Source: Vibrio plantisponsor
Lineage (GTDB): Bacteria; Pseudomonadota; Gammaproteobacteria; Enterobacterales; Vibrionaceae
Length of the DNA: 64,000 nt
Assembly: GCF_013041605.1 (NCBI RefSeq)
Contig: NZ_JABEQC010000009.1
Coordinates: 182,612 to 246,611 of the forward strand
Reading direction: 5' to 3'
Part shown: positions 59,941 through 64,000 of the stretch, in pieces
How the letters are laid out: every line of letters starts with the position of its first letter
Position numbering within the stretch: the first letter of the stretch is position 1
Translations under genes and position numbers: made by a program
The notes under the pieces: model-generated
The model's database searches: none
What the model was told of the DNA's origin: nothing
Seen by the model: only the letters and a program-made list of their open reading frames with translations

Positions 59941-60414
59941 TTAGCGAACCTTTGGCAGCACGACCACTTCAGTTTTTGCCCACATATCTTGAAAACTGCG
60001 TTTCTGAGGATCAATTAAAACTGTTAGATTGCCTAAGCCAAAACATGCAGTCGCCAGTCTAATTAGCGCCTGTGTAACTGTGATTCTATTGCCGTCGGTA
60101 TTGCGAACAACAATTTTCCAAGCTCTCATTCCGAGTGTTTGTCCTGCTCGTGTCCAAAAATAAACAAAGAAAGATACCCAAGCTAGCGCAAGGTAGAGCG
60201 TGTAAACAGGGCTCCAAATAGGGTGGCCTGTTAATAGGTCACTGGCGTCTTGATAGGGGGCGTAGCTGACTAAACCAGCAGCAACCAAAGCTTCCATTAA
60301 TGCCACGACAACGCCACCAGCTATCATCAGAATGGCCAGTACGATCAACGAATCATAAATTAAAGCGCCTAAACGGCGAAAAAAGCCAGCGGGTGGCAAA
60401 GTAGTAGTATTCAT
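59941..60414 (-). CDS. RDD family membrane protein
   Basis: A 157-residue inner-membrane protein. FFRRLGALIYDSLIVLAILMI near the N terminus holds the Arg-x-x-Asp signature of RDD proteins. Three hydrophobic segments are visible (about 23-45, 80-103 and a weaker one about 125-145), with GQTLGMRAWKIVV between. Function is unknown; some RDD proteins are linked to Na+/H+ transport. ATG at 60414 is preferred over the open frame upstream, with AAGGAA a rather distant 14 bases away. Confidence 0.88.
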   Translation of the reverse strand: MNTTTLPPAGFFRRLGALIYDSLIVLAILMIAGGVVVALMEALVAAGLVSYAPYQDASDLLTGHPIWSPVYTLYLALAWVSFFVYFWTRAGQTLGMRAWKIVVRNTDGNRITVTQALIRLATACFGLGNLTVLIDPQKRSFQDMWAKTEVVVLPKVR

Positions 60415-60547
60415 AACGAACGAGTATTCCTTATTAGATGGCCGCAAGAATATAGGTTGCAACCTTAGCTGAAAAGAGAGCCAGTGCACAGGTTCAGTTT
60501 TTATGGCGAAATATTCAGCAAACGATTTTGTTTTCAATATATTGTTA

Positions 60548-60575
60548 TTGCACCCGATAGTTTCTTCCGTATAAT
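60548..60575 (+). promoter_or_regulatory. promoter of tRNA-Leu
   Basis: TTGCAC (60548-60553) and a perfect TATAAT (60570-60575) are separated by 16 bases, about 29 bases before the mature tRNA 5' end, followed by GCC as expected for a stable-RNA discriminator. Confidence 0.72.
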
Positions 60576-60603
60576 GCCAACCATCAAAGGCAATAGCCTA
60601 GAT

Positions 60604-60688
60604 GCCGGTATGGTGAAATTGGTATACACGACGGATTCAAAATCCGTTGCCTTCGGGCGTGGCGGTTCAAGTCCGCCTACCGGTACCA
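60604..60688 (+). tRNA. tRNA-Leu (anticodon CAA)
   Basis: An 85-base class II tRNA. The acceptor stem GCCGGTA pairs with TACCGGT (G1-U72 wobble, as in other bacterial tRNA-Leu), followed by ACCA with an encoded CCA end. The anticodon stem ACGGA / TCCGT encloses TTCAAAA, giving anticodon CAA at 60638-60640, which reads UUG. A long variable arm (TGCCTTCGGGCG) and the T loop TTCAAGT are present. It is a single gene, not part of a cluster. Confidence 0.97.
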
Positions 60689-60700
60689 TATTTAAACGAT

Positions 60701-60726
60701 AAAGCCTCGACGAAAGTCGGGGCTTT
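60701..60726 (+). terminator. rho-independent terminator after tRNA-Leu
   Basis: Eleven-base arms AAAGCCTCGAC / GTCGGGGCTTT (one G-T pair) with a GAAA tetraloop, 13 bases beyond the tRNA 3' end. Confidence 0.88.
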
Positions 60727-60806
60727 GTTGTATCTGCGTCAAGGGAAATGGCTTTCCTAGAAAATTATCCGCAACAGGCTAGGTGTTGGTGCATCTTCTT
60801 ATTGGT

Positions 60807-60974
60807 ATGCGTCAATATAGTGCACAATTCTCCTTCCTAATATTCAGTACTTACTCTAGGCCTTATTGGTTCTGGATTTGTGTTACTTGCCTACTTGGTC
60901 AGCTTTTTGCTTATTTGGGCTACAAAATAAAAAGTCGCTCACATAAGAAAGTTGTCTACAAGGAGAAAGTATGA
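60807..60974 (+). CDS. possible small membrane protein before the oxygenase gene
   Basis: A 55-codon ORF (MRQYSAQFSF...) with an aromatic hydrophobic stretch YWFWICVTCLLGQLFAYLGY and a basic tail KSRSHKKVVYKEK, a plausible single-pass protein. In-frame GTG/TTG codons extend it to 60783. Its TGA overlaps the downstream ATG (ATGA at 60971), the geometry of coupled genes. Against it, no ribosome site precedes ATG 60807, and the overlap could be chance. No family is recognised. Confidence 0.33.
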   Translation: MRQYSAQFSFLIFSTYSRPYWFWICVTCLLGQLFAYLGYKIKSRSHKKVVYKEKV

Positions 60975-61936
60975 CGCTACCGATTATCGATATTTCCCCG
61001 CTTAATTCTGAAAATAGAAAAGATTGGCAACCAGTTATCCAACAGATAGATAGCGCTTGTCGTGAACTTGGCTTCTTCTATGTTGTTGGTCATGGTATCC
61101 CTCAGCAGCAGTTTGACCATATTCAATCGATGGCCAATTTATTGTTTAGCTTGCCAGAGGAAGAGAAGCAGAAGATTTCGATCGAGAAGAGCAATAACCA
61201 TCGTGGGTGGGGGAGGTTGAGTGCTGAAAAGCTTGATCCCTTAGGTGAGCTGGATTGCAAAGAGTCATTTGATATGGCGCTAGACCTATCTCCTTATCAT
61301 TCCCAAGTCCAGCGTTGCCCTAATTTATATGGACCGAACCAATACCCTAACATTGATGGATTCTCTCAGGCGGTTAGTCAACATTATTCTTTGACTCTCG
61401 ATGTTGGTTTGAGAATCCTAAAAGCAATGGCAATAGCTTTGGGGGAAGATGAGAACTTCTTTGCCAAAAGCTTTACTCTGCCGATTTCTGTTCTGCGTAT
61501 GTTGAGCTATCCAAGTCAATCTAAAGAGACAAATGGTGCGGGTGCTCATACTGATTACGGTTGTATTACTCTGCTATACCAAGATCAGAGTGGCGGATTG
61601 CAGGTTCTGAATAAACAAGATGAGTGGATGGATGCCACTCCAATTGATGGGGCGTTTGTCGTGAACATCGGAGATTTAATGCAGCGCTGGACAAATGACA
61701 TCTATCGCTCAACCAAACACAGAGTGGCAAGCCCAACATCGGGTAAATCTCGTTTTTCTATGCCTTTCTTTGTTGAACCGGATTTTGATACTCCTGTAGA
61801 GACCCTAGCTTCGTGTCTTGAAGAGAAACAAGGTAAAGGTGGCTACCCATTAATTACAGCAGGTGATTGGATTCTTTCTCGTTTCGAAGATACATATTCT
61901 TACCGACGTGAAGAAGAAAAAGAAGCAACGGTTTAG
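60971..61936 (+). CDS. 2-oxoglutarate/Fe(II)-dependent oxygenase, isopenicillin N synthase family
   Basis: A 321-residue non-haem iron oxygenase. The N-terminal DIOX_N segment starts LPIIDISPLNSENR and has ELGFFYVVGHGIP. The iron triad is His193 and Asp195 (AGAHTDYGCITLL) with His250 (STKHRVASP), and the RxS pair Arg261-Ser263 binds the co-substrate. All catalytic residues are intact. The substrate is unknown; there is no biosynthetic cluster around it, so antibiotic synthesis is not implied. RBS AAGGAG precedes ATG. Confidence 0.9.
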   Translation: MTLPIIDISPLNSENRKDWQPVIQQIDSACRELGFFYVVGHGIPQQQFDHIQSMANLLFSLPEEEKQKISIEKSNNHRGWGRLSAEKLDPLGELDCKESFDMALDLSPYHSQVQRCPNLYGPNQYPNIDGFSQAVSQHYSLTLDVGLRILKAMAIALGEDENFFAKSFTLPISVLRMLSYPSQSKETNGAGAHTDYGCITLLYQDQSGGLQVLNKQDEWMDATPIDGAFVVNIGDLMQRWTNDIYRSTKHRVASPTSGKSRFSMPFFVEPDFDTPVETLASCLEEKQGKGGYPLITAGDWILSRFEDTYSYRREEEKEATV

Positions 61937-62187
61937 TGTTAGATAATCAGACGGCTATATAAGGCGAGTGGCTAACGATGTGGCTGTTCGCTTAACTTCT
62001 TCTATTTTTACGTCTCAACTCTCATTTATGTTATGACATTACTCAATGTAATTCGTTGAATATATGTCGAGATAATCAACTTTTGTTACTATGCGGCTTG
62101 CTTTTAACTTTGGATAGAGCAGGTGATAATGTCACCTTCATCTTCTAGAATGATAACTAAAGATAGGATCAGAGGTTTTAGTAAATT

Positions 62188-63453
62188 GTGGCGAGTATAA
62201 AAATTACTGTCGATAGATTACAACCGGGGTTACATATACGCTTGCCAGTAAAGTGGAACGAGCATCCATTCTTATTTAATAGTTTTAAGATTAAAGACCA
62301 AGAACAAATCCGTTTGATTAAACACTTGGGTATACAGCATGTGTTTCTCAATCCAGGTCAAAGTGACACTCAACCCCTTCCACCTGTAACGAATACTAAT
62401 CCCGTTGATGAGCAAGAAAATGAAGTGGAAAGCGATATCAACAATGAAGCGGATAAGTTATGGCAGGAAAAACAAAACAGAATTGAAAAACTTAGTGCCT
62501 ATCGTCGTCGGGTGATCAGTTGCGAAAAAGAATTCGAGCGTTCTCTTGCTCGTATGCGTGCGGTAATGAACAAGATTCGTAGTCGACCAATGGACGCCGT
62601 CGATGAGGCCGCTCAGTTGGTCGATGATATTGTTGATAAGCTACTTAGTGATGATAGCGTCACTCTGCATCTGATGAATGGTAAAAGTGAGTTTGAAGAC
62701 ATTTACTTCCATTCGTTAAACGTATCAGTCATAGCTATGATGATAGGTCGAGCAAAAGGTTATCCAGCCGAGACAATAAAAGAGATCGCTTTTGCTTCTC
62801 TCTTTCACGACATCGGTAAAATCCGAATTCCTACAGCTATCGTGCGTAAGCAGACGCCTTTAACGGAACCAGAGAGAAATTACCTAAAAATGCACACCAA
62901 GTACGGATTGGAAATCTCGCAGAACATTAAAGAGTTTCCTGATAGTGCGAGAAGAGTAATTGAACAACATCACGAGCTGCTTGATGGTTCCGGTTACCCT
63001 CAAGGTTTGAAAGGTGATGAAATTGACGAGTTGGCTCAAGTTATCGCAGTGGCAAATGCATTTGATAATTTATGTCACCCGAACGTTCCAAGTGAGCAAA
63101 AAATCCCTTACGTCGCTCTTTCTCATCTATATAAGAACTGTAAGCACATTTATAACAATGAAAACTTGAACATTTTAGTTAAGTTCATGGGGGTGTTTCC
63201 GCCGGGGACAGTTGTGCAGTTGTCTAATGATATGGTTGGTCTGGTAATTTCGGTGAATGCGAACAGCCTTTTATATCCCAATGTCCTTATTTACGATCCA
63301 TCTGTGCCTAGAACTCAGGCTCCTATTATCGACTTAGCTGATAAAGATATAAAAATCGTTAATGCTATTCTGCCTCATAAACTTCCAGATAAAGTGAGGG
63401 AGTACTTAAACCCACGCTCAAGGATCTCTTACTTCTTTGATAGCGAAGAATAG
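62188..63453 (+). CDS. HD-GYP domain protein with N-terminal DUF3391 (putative c-di-GMP phosphodiesterase)
   Basis: A 421-residue signalling protein. DUF3391-type residues 1-60 (VDRLQPGLHIRLPVKWNEHPF) are followed by a charged linker (about 70-130) and an HD-GYP domain. Key elements are His175 (YFHSLNVS), HD207-208 (FHDIGK) and HHELLDGSGYP (261-271), all intact, so c-di-GMP hydrolysis is likely. The start is GTG (MASIKI) with AGAGG about 11 bases upstream. It is a single gene just before an rRNA operon. Confidence 0.92.
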   Translation: MASIKITVDRLQPGLHIRLPVKWNEHPFLFNSFKIKDQEQIRLIKHLGIQHVFLNPGQSDTQPLPPVTNTNPVDEQENEVESDINNEADKLWQEKQNRIEKLSAYRRRVISCEKEFERSLARMRAVMNKIRSRPMDAVDEAAQLVDDIVDKLLSDDSVTLHLMNGKSEFEDIYFHSLNVSVIAMMIGRAKGYPAETIKEIAFASLFHDIGKIRIPTAIVRKQTPLTEPERNYLKMHTKYGLEISQNIKEFPDSARRVIEQHHELLDGSGYPQGLKGDEIDELAQVIAVANAFDNLCHPNVPSEQKIPYVALSHLYKNCKHIYNNENLNILVKFMGVFPPGTVVQLSNDMVGLVISVNANSLLYPNVLIYDPSVPRTQAPIIDLADKDIKIVNAILPHKLPDKVREYLNPRSRISYFFDSEE

Positions 63454-63514
63454 TTATCCACAGCATTTTGTGAGTAACCTGTTCCTTTCTTGAGGGTGAA
63501 GAGTACATAAAATG

Positions 63515-63552
63515 ACGTTCGTTGTTTATTTAAACAAACGAACGTTTTTTTT
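63515..63552 (+). terminator. rho-independent terminator after the HD-GYP gene
   Basis: ACGTTCGTTGTTTA pairs with TAAACAAACGAACGT (one bulged base, tiny loop) and is followed by a run of T residues, insulating the rrn promoters from upstream transcription. Confidence 0.9.
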
Positions 63553-63573
63553 AAATAATTTCACCTTTTTCGC

Positions 63574-63601
63574 TTGCTAAGTTTATCCATCTCCCTATAA
63601 T
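63574..63601 (+). promoter_or_regulatory. rRNA promoter P1
   Basis: TTGCTA (63574-63579) and TATAAT (63596-63601) with 16-base spacing, an A/T-rich UP-element-like segment upstream (63545-63573) and a GC-rich discriminator GCCGCC, typical of stringently controlled rrn promoters. The mature 16S start is about 350 bases downstream. Confidence 0.8.
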
Positions 63602-63690
63602 GCCGCCTCACTGACACGGCAGACGTCGCAAGGCTTCAGCAGGTGTTAGTAGAGGATAAGACTTCTAAAAAAGAAAAATTGAAAAAGTGT

Positions 63691-63718
63691 TTGACACTGA
63701 CAGTTATCTCGCTAGAAT
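63691..63718 (+). promoter_or_regulatory. rRNA promoter P2
   Basis: Perfect TTGACA (63691-63696) and TAGAAT (63713-63718) with 16-base spacing, preceded by an A-rich tract (63665-63686). It lies 117 bases after P1, forming the usual tandem rrn pair. Confidence 0.82.
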
Positions 63719-63754
63719 GCACCTCCGCTTCGAGAAGAAACCTTCGACAAGCAA

Positions 63755-63766
63755 AGCTCTTTAACA
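63755..63766 (+). promoter_or_regulatory. rrn leader antitermination boxA
   Basis: AGCTCTTTAACA matches the conserved rrn boxA (GCTCTTTAACA), which loads NusB/NusE for antitermination. The 16S leader continues to 63947. Confidence 0.85.
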
Positions 63767-63947
63767 ATTTAAACCTATCAATCTGTGTGGGCACTCGTTG
63801 ATGAAAATCAAAGTTAAGTCTTTGTTCTCGTAACAAAGCAACTTAGGTTTCAATGAACTGAGTGACCAATTGAATCGTAAGATTCAGCACAGTCAATTCA
63901 ACATTACTATGTAATGTATTCAGTATTCATTGAGCCGACAAAATCTT

Positions 63948-64000
63948 AAATTGAAGAGTTTGATCATGGCTCAGATTGAACGCTGGCGGCAGGCCTAACA
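63948..64000 (+). rRNA. 16S ribosomal RNA, 5' end (partial)
   Basis: AAATTGAAGAGTTTGATCAT followed by GGCTCAGATTGAACGCTGG is the universal bacterial 16S 5' end, with GCGGCAGGCCTAACA as in gammaproteobacteria. Only 53 bases are inside the window, too few for species assignment. Confidence 0.98.

Noticed and set aside
60604..60806. tRNA-Leu as an integration site for a mobile element
   Set aside because: No integrase, no partial tRNA 3' duplicate and no composition shift were seen downstream; the tRNA is followed by a normal terminator.

Overview
The window is a stretch of core chromosome from a marine gammaproteobacterium, almost certainly a Vibrio. The evidence is the gene order (cysDNC, zinc operon, msrA, tamAB, ppa, fbp, mpl; then kds/lpt/rpoN facing mla/murA; then valS-holC-pepA facing lptFG), the protein sequences, DUF2607 and TIGR03899 family proteins, a Vibrio-type ERIC repeat and an rrn operon starting at the right edge. 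I cannot name the species. I see no prophage, insertion sequence, integron, CRISPR array, toxin-antitoxin pair or defence island. Genes are tightly packed, and most convergent pairs share one perfect bidirectional terminator.

Layout. 1-3260: the end of a siroheme methyltransferase gene and cysD-cysN-cysC (sulfate activation). 3264-8067: a TIGR03899 gene, a 34-codon ORF, and a five-gene minus-strand zinc operon (DUF2607, His-rich DUF2796, LolD-like ATPase, FtsX-like permease, DUF3299) behind a textbook Zur box. It resembles the zrgABCDE operon reported from V. cholerae. 8148-20056: ytfJ, msrA, tamA-tamB, ytfP, a lipoprotein, ppa, fbp, mpl, ubiX. 20061-23784: a 127-bp ERIC element, a TPP riboswitch and thiBPQ. 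23801-27223: darP, pmbA, mgtE.

27451-35174 (minus): yrbG-kdsD-kdsC-lptC-lptA-lptB-rpoN-hpf-ptsN-rapZ-npr, joining Kdo synthesis, LPS export, sigma-54 and the nitrogen PTS. Divergent from it is mlaFEDCB-ibaG-murA (phospholipid transport and murein synthesis). 40180-45649: plsC, ridA, pyrI-pyrB with a pyrL leader/attenuator, argF with a likely ARG box, and a PIN-PhoH ATPase. 46072-52435: rapA, a divergent Nramp-fold transporter lacking the usual metal motifs, rluA and a D-2-hydroxyacid dehydrogenase.

52516-60414: valS, holC, pepA facing lptF-lptG, then an RDD membrane protein. 60604-60688: tRNA-Leu(CAA) with its own promoter. 60971-63453: a 2-oxoglutarate/Fe(II) oxygenase and an HD-GYP protein. 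63574-64000: tandem rRNA promoters, boxA and the first 53 bases of 16S rRNA.

Annotated starts were moved to internal ATGs where an extended reading frame only reflected an upstream alternative codon. Several genes appear to use GTG or TTG (ytfP, thiB, thiP, ibaG, lptF, lptG, HD-GYP). No frameshifted or broken gene was found. The least explained elements are the zinc ABC machine with its internal terminator, the motif-less Nramp homologue, three tiny ORFs and a few orphan palindromes.
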